This document shows, piece by piece, positions 47,700 through 59,063 of a stretch of 64,000 nt of DNA. Source of the DNA: Cycas panzhihuaensis (lineage: Eukaryota; Cycadophyta). Location of the stretch: positions 6,014,001 to 6,078,000 of the forward strand of contig CM041465.1 of assembly GCA_023213395.1 (NCBI GenBank). Reading direction: 5' to 3'. The position numbers and the translations under genes are program-made. How positions within the stretch are numbered: position 1 is the stretch's first letter; each line of letters begins with the position of its first letter. The notes under the pieces are model-generated. The model was not told the origin of the DNA and ran no database searches. It was given only the letters and a program-made list of their open reading frames with translations.

Positions 47700-47898
47700 T
47701 GTTAGGGTAAATGAAATAAATATTAAGGAGAAATATTTAATATTAATGTTTATTTAGCTCATAACTATATATTATGAGCCTCTCCCTTGTTTATGCATTA
47801 TTACTTATCAATTCTTTATTTATAATATAGGAATGGTGAGTCATCGAGGGTTACTTAACCTTTTCTACATATGTTGATTATTAAGGAGTTAATATTCC
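47700..47898 (+). repeat. Copia F 3' LTR, start only
   Basis: It begins TGTTAGGGTAAATG after the RNase H end. It is cut at 47899 by the poly(T) run that marks the 3' end of the minus-strand LINE. Confidence 0.6.
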
Positions 47899-47913
47899 TT
47901 TTTTTTTTTTTTT
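47899..47913 (-). other. LINE poly(A) tail
   Basis: Fifteen consecutive T on the plus strand are followed by gataagg. On the minus strand the LINE ends in ACCTTATC plus A-run, typical of plant L1 3' ends. Confidence 0.9.
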
Positions 47914-48129
47914 GATAAGGTTTAAATTAATGAGGGATTTTGAAGGGGACCTCAACCCCTTACATTATCTACCAATCAGGCCTCAAGAAACCGTTGTGAC
48001 AAGCCCACGGCCTGGCTGAATCCCACCTTTAAGCCCAACTACATACCCTCCCATACTATCAACAAGCCTGATGGCTAACTATAATTTGCCATGATGTACC
48101 AAGAAGCTAGCAAACCTGCCTAGTATCAA

Positions 48130-48691
48130 AACCCTCTATATCCTTCCTAACCATATCCAAAATCTCTTGATGGACTATATCCTTCCAAAGCTCATACCTT
48201 TTGGCCTGAACTCCCTAATTAGCCATCCCATCTACAACTCTATTACCTTCCTTATAGACGTGGATCATCTAGATGTTAGCTCTTCTCATAAGGATCTCCT
48301 TGGCATCATTTATCCAGGTTCTATATCTCTAATCTGGGTCAACTTCCCCCCTAACTAACTTTATTATATTCAATGAATCCCCTTCAAGAATGACCATGTC
48401 ATAGCCCCTCCTATGAAATCATATCCATTTCTTTACACATAGCTTCCAACTAAGCTCAATGATTGGTTTGGGAGCCATAATAGTCTGCAAAGTCCCATAT
48501 TACCCTCCCTTGAAGTACACCCTACCTCCCCTTGCTTCTCTAGGGTTTCCTTTTATGGCTCCATCAAAATTGGCTTTCCCCCATTTTTCCATAATTGTTC
48601 TTTCCTCAAGAATGATCAGATTTTCCTCTTCCTCCTTAAGGATCTCTTTTAGGGCCTCCAATATAATCCCAAAAAACTTAAGTTCATCCAT
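48130..48691 (-). pseudogene. LINE C-terminal RNase H domain
   Basis: The minus strand reads KWGKANFDGAIKGNPREARG (first Asp in NFDGA), then after a stop YDMVILEGDSLNIIKLVRGE (Glu and Asp) and VYKEGNRVVDGMAN (last Asp region). This is the RNase HI domain that many plant L1 LINEs carry after RT. Stops and small frame changes interrupt it. Confidence 0.8.
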
Positions 48692-48874
48692 ATGTTTATC
48701 TTGGAAAATTCTTCTGTCTATTTCTTTCTATAGATTCCACATCATCACTGGAACAAATGTTGACCAAACAAACTTTAGAACACTACTTCTAAAAGGGAAA
48801 GTCTAAGAGGAAGCCAAATCCCACATTGTACCTAGAAGGACCTAATCCACCCCAAGGGTGATCCATAACAACTT

Positions 48875-49219
48875 CTATAACTCCCTCAAGTAGGGACAAT
48901 AAAGCATAATATGATTGACAGACTCCTCCTCCTTCCTACATATAATACGTCTGCTTACCATAATAAACCCTCTTTTCCTTAGGTTGCCAGTTATTAAGAT
49001 TTTATTTTTTAGGCATAGCCATAAGAAGATAGCTACCTTAGGAATTAATCCCAAGTTCCAAACTCCCCTAAGTACTTTATTGTCGCTAAGGCCTCTTTCA
49101 AAAAGCAAAGACAAATAACCCATCTTCACCAAGTAGTCCCCAGAGAGAGCCCCATGCCAGACCATTACATCTTTCTTAGGGAATTTAGGAATATAGCTTT
49201 TTGCGAGCTCGGATCTCAA
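48875..49219 (-). pseudogene. LINE zinc-binding reverse-transcriptase domain (zf-RVT)
   Basis: The minus frame is open for 114 codons: KDVMVWHGALSGDYLVKMGY, GVWNLGLIPKVAIFLWLCLK, LITGNLRKRGF, and the Cys/His part CRKEEESVNHIMLYCPY. This is the usual module between RT and RNase H in plant L1 elements. Confidence 0.88.
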
Positions 49220-50017
49220 GGAAGTGATTTGATCCCTATCCTAGGAATCATGGGGAAGGTCCTCGAAGCTTCTCTAAATCTTTGCACCTCCATAAGTTTT
49301 CCAATAATGTTTAACCTTCCTCCCATAGGATCTCTCACAGATATTTTGGAGTGCACCTAAGGAGGATGTCTCCTTCAATTTAGGCCTTCCACACCAAACA
49401 TCTTCCCAGATTTTAATTCTTTCTCCATTCCCCAAGATCCACTCGACACTAACTGCAAGCATCTTCCTCATAAATATAAGGCTTATCTAGATCTCATAAC
49501 CTTCCTTTACATAGAGTTCATCCTTCAAGTACTTTCTATGTCTAAGATGTTTCTGAGTAATAATTCTATACCAGAATTTATTCTCCCCTTTAGCAAGGCT
49601 CTAACCAAGTTTTGCCACCAAAGCCCTATTGAAGTAAGAAATATCTTTCACATTGAGACCACTTACCCACTTAGGGAGGTAGACTTTCTCCTAAGCTACA
49701 TGGTGAATCCTATCCCTATCCTCCATTCCCAACCACAAGAACCTATTATGGATGGATTCAAGGGCATTGATGATCCTTGTTGGACATCTAAATGGAGACA
49801 TCATATATGAAGGGACACTCTGGAGGGAGGTAGTCAATAGTTATAATGTACCAGATTGGCTTAGTAGTGTCCCTTTCCAACCTGCCAACTTCCTTTAAAC
49901 ACGATGAATGATATGGTTCTAGAGCTCCTTCTCCAATTTACCCACAAAGAGGGGCAATCCAAGGTACAAAGAGGGGAGCCTCCTAATAAGCATTTCCAAA
50001 ATCCTACTAATAACACC

Positions 50018-51183
50018 CTAAGTTCTTGCCAAAGTATTCAAGAAGAAGATGCTACTCTTATTAAGATTGATCTTTTGATTAATATCATCCTTAAACTTGA
50101 CTAGCTCTTTTTTTATTGCTCTGGCCTCCATGATTATAGCCTCACCAAATAAAATATTGTCATCCACAAAATAGTGGTGGACCACATTATCTACCCCTGA
50201 TGTAGATTTTAATCCTTTTAACTTACCAGTCCCGCTGGCTTCCTCTAGGTCCGTCCCTAACATTTTAGCCATAATGATAAAAAGATATGGAGCTAAAGGG
50301 TCTTCTTGATGTAGGCATCTATACCCAGGGAAGAAAGTTGTCAATGTTCCATTTACCAACATTGAGAACTTCATATTCACAATGCAACCTTTTATCCAAT
50401 TCCCCATACATTCACTAACCCCAAAGGCTATGATACATTCCATTAAACAATTGCAGGAGACCCTATCATAAGCCTTGGATAGGTTAATTTTTACAATCAT
50501 ACCAAGTTCCTTCTTCTAAAACATTAAGTGAACCGTTTCATAGACCACAATTATTTCGTCCAAAATTTGCCTCCTTTTAACAAATCCATCTTGATTACGA
50601 GCTATTATCAAAGGGAGAATTCTTTTTAACTTGTTAGCTAAAATTTTTGCCAAGATCTTATATTTCATATTATAAAGACTTATTGGCCTGAAATCTTCCA
50701 TCCTTTTGGCTTCTCCTTTCTTCAGAATAAGGGCCAGAATGTTGACTTTCCATTCCCCATGAATCCTACTATTTACGTAAAAATCTAAAATTGCCTCAAG
50801 GAGATCTTCCTTGATAATGTCCCAATATTCCTGAAAGAAACCTGGAGGAAAACCATATGGACTTGGGGCTTTCTCCTTCTTCATACCATACATGGCATTC
50901 CTTACCTCATCTAGAGAGAAGGAGCTTCACAAACTCTATTTTAGTCTTCCCCCACAATCTTGAAGATTGTATTTAACATCTCTTTCCTTGCATCAACATC
51001 ATTGCAGCCAGGTTCATCAAACAGATCCCTGAAATAGTCCACCTCCACCTCCTTTATACTTCTTTGATTATTTATTTCCTCACCTTCTTTGTTGATCATC
51101 ACCTTAATATGATTGTAAGTTCTATGTTTCAGAGTGGTCATATGAAATAATTTTGTATTTCTATTGCCTTCAACCAACCACAA
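50018..51183 (-). pseudogene. LINE reverse transcriptase
   Basis: From 51183: MWLVEGNRNTKLFHMTTLKH; then from 50893 EKAPSPYGFPPGFFQEYWDI, LALILKKGEAKRMEDFRPIS, ILAKILANKLKRILP and NQDGFVKRRQILDEI; then from 50500 INLSKAYDRVSCNCL, QEDPLAPYLFIIMAKML and the catalytic YFVDDNILFG (50190-50140 region), followed by FKDDINQKINLNKSSIFF. The Asp-Asp pair is present. Stops near 50517 and 50940 and a small gap break the frame. It copies element RNA at a nicked target. Confidence 0.92.
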
Positions 51184-51221
51184 GGCTCTAGAATTTTATC
51201 TCCAGTGGATTTCTTCCTTTA

Positions 51222-51226
51222 ACACG
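51222..51226. repeat. Target-site duplication of the chromovirus array, left (ACACG)
   Basis: Five bases lie before LTR1. The partner after LTR3 is ACAGG (63614-63618), one mismatch. The LINE reading frame is restored when one copy is removed, which supports the call. Confidence 0.75.
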
Positions 51227-52280
51227 TGATCTAGGAGGATCTACCATATGTTTACAGGATGCAGAAAATTCTAAGCATTGGTATAACTAAAAGAGATATG
51301 GCCAAATGGTATCAAAATTATATGAAATTTTGTGTAAATGGAGAAGACACATCCCACTAGATGTGTACAAAAGGTGGGGTTCAGAAAATATCATTTGATT
51401 AGAGTTCAAGCCTTGTTTTTGCATAAAATTAATCCCACAGCTAGCAGAAAAAAATAGAAAATATATATTATAATTATATGAATAGAAATATGGCTAAATG
51501 ACATCCAAATGAGCTAAACGTTTGAGGAAGCAGAGGAGACATGTGTTCCTATACATGTACCAAATTTGGGCTTAATGGGAGTCCGTTAAGGTCAGTTACA
51601 AGTTGCAACTTTTAAGAATTGTATGAAGGCCACTTGGACAACAAAAAAACAACAAATATATATATTTATTAAATGAATGAAAATGTAGCCAAATGACATC
51701 CAAATAATCTAAAAATTTGAGGAAGATGAGGGGACATGTGTTCCTATATGTGTACCAAATTTGAGCTAAATTTTAGTACGTTAAGATCTATTACAAGCTG
51801 TAACATTTTAAGAATTGCATGAAGCCCACTTCGACAACATGCATTCTGGTGGTTAGTGGTTATACTTGCATGATTGCCACTCGTTAAACATGCAATTTTG
51901 GTTTCTTTCTATAAATTGAGACCTACTACAGGTTGGAGAGGGGGTTCTTGGAGACTTGACTTGCGAAGCATCCTTGGAGAAGCATTTGGAGGGTTAAAGT
52001 CCCCCTTATGGTATAATTGTAACATTTATTCCTTGTAATTTTACCATTCTTTTGCTAGTTGATTTCTCCACCATTAAATGGAGATTTTCATGGTTTAATA
52101 AAAGTATTACTCCTCATACTTTTTGGATCAATGTCAAGAATAAATATTTGGTTGTAGAATTTTCCTTTCATGGGCTCATTGTTGTTTTGATGTTATTGAG
52201 CTTTCTACACTAACTCCCAGGATCTCAAGGAGGAAAGGTTAATAATTGATTTCTTCACCAACTAAGCTCTTTTGGGATCA
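51227..52280 (+). repeat. Array LTR1 (1054 bp)
   Basis: It starts TGATCTAGGAGG and ends TTGGGATCA (TGATCC/GGATCA type ends). A TATAAATTG TATA box lies near 51911-51919, before GAGACCTACTACAGG. Confidence 0.93.
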
Positions 52281-52285
52281 TATTT

Positions 52286-52297
52286 TGGTATCAAAGC
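52286..52297 (+). other. Primer-binding site, body 1
   Basis: TGGTATCAAAGC lies 5 bases after LTR1, one change from TGGTATCAGAGC in body 2. It is of initiator-Met tRNA type. Confidence 0.88.
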
Positions 52298-52413
52298 CTC
52301 TGATCTTTGTTGTAGGGACTTGAATGGTACAAACAAGGAAAGGATATAAAGAGAAAGGTGAAGACTTTCTTGTGTTGCAATCACCAAGAAGACAAAGAAC
52401 GAATCCAAGCACC

Positions 52414-53330
52414 ATGGCTGAAAAAGAAGATGGAGAAATTAGATTTGAAAAGCTTGAGAAAAACGTAGAAGCCTTGATGTAAATGATGACCCACCTTCTA
52501 CCTCTAGTCAAAGGAAAAGGCAAAGAGAAGGAATCTGAAGGAGGATCCACATATGACCATGACCATGAAGAGGAAGAGGAGGAGACCTTAAAGCACTCTT
52601 TTGAAGAAAGCAAGGGTACTTCATCGAGGCAAAGTTGGATATTCCAACTTATGATGGAGAGGTAAATGCTAAAAAGTTGGACCATTGGTTGGATCAACTT
52701 GAAACCTACTTCACAATCTATGCTTATAGTAATGCTCAAAAGCTTTTATTTACTAGGCTCAAGTTGTGTAAACATGCATTGACATGGTGGAATGCCTATT
52801 TAAAGACTCATGATGTATCTTCTTTTTCATGGAGGGATTTTAAGAAAATAATAAAGAAGCAATTCTACCCCATAGGTCATGAGGAAGACCAATGGGTTAC
52901 TTGGCAATATTTACGCCAAGGGAGAGGTGTAAGTGTCCAAGAGTATACTTCTTTACTTTTTAGGTATGGCATGCTACTTGGTATTAATATGGATGAACAT
53001 GTCACTCTTATGAAATTCATTGGAGGATTACATGCATACATAAGGAAGGAACTAAGGCTTTTTAAGGTTCAATCCATTGGAGAAGCAAGTAGGATGGCTA
53101 TGGCAATAGAAAGTAAAAGCAAGAAATCTACATTCATGTCTAAAGATTCTACTTTTACTTCTAATAAGTATGAAAAGAATCCTAAATTGCACTCATCTAA
53201 AAGGCAAGAAGGAAAGAAGAAAAGAACTAATTTTGTTAAAAGTTCTAATTATTGTTAGCATTGTGATATTAGTGGTCATATTACAGCAAAGTGTTGGAAG
53301 TTGCATCAAGAACTAAAGCTGAAGCATATC
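52414..53330 (+). pseudogene. Chromovirus gag, body 1
   Basis: It starts MAEKEDGEIRFEKLEKNVEA and meets TAA at 52480-52482. It reopens in the same frame (acidic, Glu-rich) and changes frame near 52635 into the gag core LDHWLDQLETYFTIYAYSNA, CKHALTWWNAYLKTHD and DFKKIIKKQFYPIGHEED. It then runs VQEYTSLLFRYGMLLGINM and EASRMAMAIE to a zinc knuckle where TGT-TAG-CAT-TGT replaces a sense codon inside the motif (about 53254-53264), then [11 protein letters not shown]. The TAA and the frame change also occur in body 2, so they predate the duplication. The TAG is unique to body 1. Confidence 0.9.
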
Positions 53331-54981
53331 AAGGATATGGAATTAAGAAAGAAGGAAAAAGGGAAAGCACTACTTTCTGAGGTGGAGATTCAAAGTGAAG
53401 GAGAAGAAGAGGTCACTCTACTTACAAATTATGAAGATGATGCTACAAGGGAGGAACTATTTCACTTGAAGCTTCAAGTAGGAAATAGTATGATTGGTGC
53501 CATTATAGATCCGGGGAGCCAAAAGAATTTGATCTCAGAAAGTTTGGTAAAGAGCATTGGGTTGGTAACTACTCCTCACCCTCACCCATATCCTCTTGGT
53601 TGGATCCATAAAGATGTGGAAATGCAAATATCAAAGCAATATACACTTAAATTTTCCATCACTAATGATTTTGTTGATGAAGTAATATGTGATGTGGTGC
53701 CATTAGATGTATGCCATGTTGTGCTTAGAAGTCCCTACTTGTGGGATCAAGATGCACTCTTCTATCGAAGGGAGAGAAAGTATCGATTGATGAAGGATAA
53801 CAAGGGCTTCATCATAAAGGCCACAAAGAAGCACTTGGATAAGATAGCATTAATTTCAGCTAGTCAAGCAAAAAGGATGATCAATGCATGTGGTAAATTA
53901 GTCATCTTAATGGTAAGGAGAAAAGAAGAGCCAAGAGATGAAGAAGGTCCTTCTACTCACACTCTTCTTATATCACCTAAACAAATGCACGAGCGTGAGG
54001 AGTTAAAGACAAGGTATGATATTCTATTTCAACATGTTGATGGGCTTCCACCAAAGAGAAAGATAGAGCATGAAATCACTCTTGTAGGAGATGCACCATT
54101 ACCTAATGTTGCTTTGTATAGGCACTCCATTGTAGAGAATAATGAGATAAAGAGGCAAGTTGAGGAGTTGCTTAATCAAGGGGTCATAAGACCTTCATGT
54201 TCACCTTGTGGGTCACCAATTGTCTTGGTGCCTAAGAAGGATGGAGGATGGAGAATGTGTATAGATTTTCGTGCTTTGAATAAAATTACAATTAAAAATC
54301 GCTACCCTTTACCTCGTATAGATGATTTGCTTGATCAAATTCAAAGATGCTTGTTATTTCACTAAATTGGATTTAAAAAGTGGTTATCACCAAGTTAGGG
54401 TCAAGGAGGAGGACACATGGAAGACGGCCTTCAAAACAAAACAAGGACTCTTTGAATGGATGGTTATGCCTTTAGGATTGTGTAATGCTCCTGCAACATT
54501 CATGAGGCTAATGAATGAAATGTTAAGGCCTTACTTGGATAATTTTGTTGTTGTCTATCTTGATGACATTTTGATTTTCAGCAACACATGGGAGGAACAT
54601 TTGCAGTATATAGAAGAAGTTTTAAAGACTATGGCTAAGCATCATTTGAAGCTTAACTTGAAGAAGTGTGAATTTGGCAAGGAGAACTTGATCTTCTTAG
54701 GCTTTATGGTTGGAGGAGGAAAGTTGAACATTGATCCACTCAAGACTCAAGCCATCCTCAAATGGCCTAGGCTAACAAATATCACAGAGGTGAGAAGTTT
54801 TTTAGGAGCTTGTCAATACTTGAGAAAGTTTATTCTTCATTTCTCACAGGTTGTAGCACCTCTACATGGATTGACAAAATCTAGTAGAAAGTTTACTTGG
54901 GGTTCCAAGGAGGAAGAAGCCTTTCTTCTTTTAAAGAAGAAAATTTGTGAAGCACCGGTTTTGGCAATGCCAAATTTGTAA
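53301..54981 (+). pseudogene. Chromovirus protease and reverse transcriptase, body 1
   Basis: The protease has [18 protein letters not shown] (Asp-Pro-Gly-Ser at the active site) and [22 protein letters not shown] shows [40 protein letters not shown] and [16 protein letters not shown], then a one-base frame change at about 54355 (shared with body 2), then [41 protein letters not shown] (catalytic Asp-Asp, about 54553-54590), KKCEFG and FLGFMVGGG. A TAA at 54979-54981 (CAA in body 2) separates it from RNase H. Confidence 0.93.
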
Positions 54982-56826
54982 AGGCCTTTTGAAGTAGAAG
55001 TTGATGTAAGTGGAAATGCGATGGGAGTTGTCCTTATTCAAGATGGGAAGCCTATTGTGTACCATTCGGAAGTCTTCACCCCTCAAGTGAAGAACTACCT
55101 AACATATGATCAAGAAATGTTCTCACTTCATCAAGCATGCAAGCATTGGAGATCATACTTGCTCGGAAAAGAGGTTGTAGTTCATACCGATCATAAGCCT
55201 CTTCAATTTTTACAAACTCAAAGTAAATTACAGCAAGCAAGACACATGAAGTGGATGAGTTATTTACAACAATTCAATATTGTAATTAAGTACAAAAAGG
55301 GATCTAATAACAAAATTGTTGATATGTTATCTAGACCACCTTGTTCCACTTCTTCTTCTATTTTTGTTTGTAGTTCTCTTATGAGTTTGCAGGTGGAACC
55401 AATGCATCATGAAGAGTACAAAGACTTGTATCATGAAGATGAATCTTTGAAGGAAGAATTAGAGAACCTAGCGAAAGGAAGACCTTCCCATCTTGCTTGG
55501 AAGGATGGTCTACTTTTCAAAGGGGAGCAGCTCTATGTTCCATCAAAAGGAGACAAGATCAAGTGGCTTAGAGAAGCCCATACTTTTAAAGTAGCTGGTC
55601 ACTTTGGTATAGAGAAGACTTTAGCAAACTTGAGAAGATATGTTGTATGGCCAAAAATGCAAAATGATGTAAAAAAATATGTAAAAGGATGTGTAATGTG
55701 TAATACTTCTAAGCCTTCTTCTAGAAAATTAGGATTGTATACACCACTTCCTATTCCCACTAGGCCTTGGGAAAGCATCTCCATTGATTTTTTAGGGGGA
55801 CTTCCCATGACTAGGAAGGGACATAATTATCTCTTTGTTGTTGTAGATAGGTTTAGTAAAATGATATGTCTAATACCTTGTAAGAAGATAATCACAGTGC
55901 AGAGCGGTGAATTATTCTTCGAGCATGTATGGAAGAATTTTGGCTTGCCTTCTTCCATCATTTCAGATCAAGACACTCGATTCCTTTCATCATTTTGGAA
56001 GTCACTATGGGAGATGATGGATACCAAATTGAAGAGGAGTATAAGTTTCCACCCTCAAACAGGTGGACAAACCAAAGTAGTGAACAGAACTTTGGTACAT
56101 CTATTGAGGGGATACAATTCCAAGCATCAAAAGACTTGGGATGAATCATTGGCTTTTCTACAATTTGCTTTTAATAAAGGAATGCATGCATCACACTCTA
56201 AAGCACCTTTTGAAGTTTGTTTGGGATACTTACCTCAAAGACCATTTGACTTAGAGTTTTCCATGCAAGCTAAGGAAGGATCCGTCAAAAAGAAGGAGGA
56301 GCATGACAAGGCTTTAAGATACTTGGAGAAGATCCAGAGAGTCCACAAAGAAGTACATGATCAACTTCTAAGGACTCAACAAAAGTACAAGGAAAGACAT
56401 GACAAGCATAGGCAAGAGTGTACTTTTCAAGAAGGAGATTTAGTATGGTTATACTTGAGCAAGAAAAGGTTAAAAGGAGAAGGCAAGAAACTCAAACCTA
56501 TAAGGTATGGACCATTCAAGATTTTGAGAAAAGTAGGTTGCAATGCTTTCCAACTTGATCTTCCACCTTATATATAAATATATTCAGTAGTAAATGTTGA
56601 ATACTTAAAACTCTTTGAGCCCTCCATGCTAGATGAGGAACAGGACCAGTTCACTTTACCTTCAGTTGATGATTTGTATTTGGAAATTGAGGAGCCTCTC
56701 AAGGAAGATTATATCTTGGAGAGAAAATCTACCAAAACAAGACAGAAGACACATGAATCTTTCAGGATTGGAGTAGCAGGGCAATTGCCTAGTAAGGCCA
56801 AGTGGTTTAGTAGGAAACAAGGATAA
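54982..56826 (+). pseudogene. Chromovirus RNase H, integrase and chromodomain-like tail, body 1
   Basis: RNase H reads RPFEVEVDVSGNAMGVVLIQ (the usual Asp before SGNA is Val), YDQEMFSLHQACKHWRSYLL and HTDHKPLQFLQ. Integrase has HFGIEKTLANLRRYVVWPK, CVMCNTSKP, SIDFLGGLP (Asp), SIISDQDTRF (Asp) and TGGQTKVVNRTL, where the catalytic Glu position is Lys (AAA, 56074-56076). The C-terminus reads EGDLVWLYLSKKRLKGEGKK and IRYGPFKILRKVG, then a stop (TAA at 56575-56577), and then VVNVEYLKLFEPSML and ILERKSTKTRQKTHESFRIG, which resembles a worn chromodomain. It ends TAA at 56824-56826. Confidence 0.9.
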
Positions 56827-56879
56827 CAACACTTCCCCCATCTCCAATTCTAAGCCAAACAGGAGTTGGCTATTTTCCA

Positions 56880-56894
56880 AGGAAGGGGCAGCCA
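56880..56894 (+). other. Polypurine tract before LTR2
   Basis: The purine-rich aggaaggggcagcca directly precedes TGATCC. Confidence 0.75.
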
Positions 56895-57947
56895 TGATCC
56901 AGGAGGATCTACCATATGTTTACAGGATGCAAAAAATTCTAAGCATTGGTATAACTAAAAGAGATATGGCCAAATGGTATCAAAATTATATGAAAATTTA
57001 TGTAAAGGGAGAAGACACATCCCACTAGATGTGTACAAAAGGTGGGGTTTAGAAAATATCATTTGATTAGAGTTCAAGCCTTGTTTTTGCATAAAATTAA
57101 TCCCACAGCTAGCAGAAAAAAATAGAAAATATATATTATAATTATATGAATAGAAATATGGGCAATGACATCCAAATGAGCTAAACTTTTGAGGAAGCAG
57201 AGGAGACATGTGTTCCTATACATTTACCAAATTTGGGATTAATGGGAGTCCGTTAAGGTCAGTTACAAGCCGCAACTTTTAAGAATTGTATGAAGGCCAC
57301 TTGGATAACAGAAAAACAACAAATATATATATTTATTAAATGAATAAAAATGTAGCCAAATGACATCCAAATAAGCTAAAAATTTGAGGAAGATGAGGGG
57401 ACATATGTTCCTATATGTGTACCAAATTTGAGCTAAATTGGAGTACGTTAAGATCTATCACAAGCTACAACATTTTAAGAATTGCATGAAGGCCACTTGG
57501 ACAACATGCATTCTGGTGGTTAGTGGTTATACTTGCATGATTGCCACTCGTTAAACATGCAATTTTGGTTTCTTTATATAAATTGAGACCTACTGCAGGT
57601 TGGAGAGGGGGTTCTTGGAGGCTTGACTTGGGAAGCATCCTTGGAGAAGCATTTGGAGGGTTGGAGTCCCCCTTATGGTATAATTGTAACATTTATTCCT
57701 TGTAATTTTACCATTCTTTTGCTAGTTGATTTCTCCACCATTAAATGGAGATTTTCATGGTTTAATAAAAGTATTACTCCTCATACTTTTTGGATCAATG
57801 TCAAGAATAAATATTTGGTTGTAGAATTTTCCTTTCATGGGCTTATTGTTGTTTTGATGTTATTGAGCTTTCTACACTAACTCCCAGGATCTCAAGGAGG
57901 AAAGGTTGATAATTGATTTCTTCACCAACTAAGCTCTTTTGGGATCA
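56895..57947 (+). repeat. Array LTR2, shared by both bodies (1053 bp)
   Basis: It starts TGATCCAGGAGG and ends GGGATCA. Over the first 400 bp it resembles LTR1 more than LTR3 (for example TTTACAGGATGCA is shared with LTR1, while LTR3 has GTGGAGGATGTAA). Confidence 0.93.
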
Positions 57948-57952
57948 TATTT

Positions 57953-57964
57953 TGGTATCAGAGC
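57953..57964 (+). other. Primer-binding site, body 2
   Basis: TGGTATCAGAGC lies 5 bases after LTR2. Confidence 0.92.
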
Positions 57965-58080
57965 CTCTGATCTTTATTGTAGGGACTTGAATGGTACAAA
58001 CAAGGAAAGGATATAAAGAGAAAGGTGAAGACTTTCTTATGTTGCAATCACCAAGAAGACAAAGAAAGAATCCAAGCACC

Positions 58081-59063
58081 ATGGCTGAAAAAGAAGATGG
58101 AGAAATTAGATTTGAAAAGCTTGAGAAAAACGTAGAAGCCTTGATGTAAATGATGACCCACCTTCTACCTCTAGTCAAAGGAAAAGGCAAAGAGAACGAA
58201 TCTGAAGGAGGATCCACATATGAAAACGACCATGAAGAGGAAGAGGAGGAGACCTTAAAGCACTCTTTTGAAGAAAGCAAGGGTACTTCATCGAGGCGAA
58301 GTTGGATATTCCAACTTATGATGGAGAGGTAAATGCTGAAAAGTTAGACCATTGGTTGGATCAACTTGAAACCTACTTCATAATCTATGCTTATAGTAAT
58401 GCTCAAAAGCTTTCATTTACTAGGCTCAAGTTGTGTAAACATGCATTGACATGGTGGAATGCCTATTTAAAGACTCATGATATATCTTCTTTTTCATGGA
58501 GGGATTTTAAGAAAATAATAAAGAAGCAATTCTACCCCATAGGTCATGAGGAAGACCAATGGGTCACTTGGCAATATTTACGCCAAGGGAGAGGTGTACG
58601 TGTCCAAGAGTATACTTCTTTATTTTTTAGGTATGGCATGCTACTTGGTATTAATATGGATGAACATGTCACTCTTATGAAATTCATTGGAGGATTACAT
58701 ACATACATAAGGAAGGAACTAAGGCTTTTTAAGGTTCAATCCATTGGAGAAGCAAGTAGGATGGCTATGGCAATAGAAAGTAAAAGCAAGAAATCTACAT
58801 TCATGTCTAAAGATTCGACTTTTACTTCTAATAAGTATGAAAAGAATCCTAAATTGCACTCATCTAAAAGGCAAGAAGGAAAGAAGAAAAGAACTAATTT
58901 TGTTAAAAGTTCTAATTATTATGAGCATTGTGATATTAGTGGTCATATTACAGCAAAGTGTTGGAAGTTGCATCCAGAACTAAAATTTGAAGCATATCAA
59001 GGATATGGAATTAAGAAAGAAGGAAAAGGAAAGCACTACTTTCGAGGTGGAGATTCAAAGTGA
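58081..59063 (+). pseudogene. Chromovirus gag, body 2
   Basis: It has the same start (MAEKEDGEIRFEK), the same TAA after codon 22 (58147-58149) and the same frame change near 58302 as body 1. The core LDHWLDQLETYFIIYAYSNA and KHALTWWNAYLKTHD is intact to the zinc knuckle, where the first Cys is Tyr (YYEHCDISGH) but the frame stays open, unlike body 1. It runs to TGA at 59061-59063. Confidence 0.9.

Larger units (their letters stand above)
47899..51226 (-). mobile_element. L1-type LINE, 3' part (continues at 63614-64000)
   Basis: Minus strand: RT, a zinc-binding domain, RNase H and a 3' untranslated region ending in a 15-base poly(A) (plus-strand T-run, 47899-47913). The 5' side is interrupted at 51227 by a chromovirus array, and the same reading frame resumes at 63614. 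Stops and frameshifts show that it is dead. The 5' end of the LINE lies beyond the window. Confidence 0.92.

Noticed and set aside
47899-47913. T-run as a transcription terminator
   Set aside because: It is explained by the poly(A) tail of the minus-strand LINE, directly after its 3' untranslated region.
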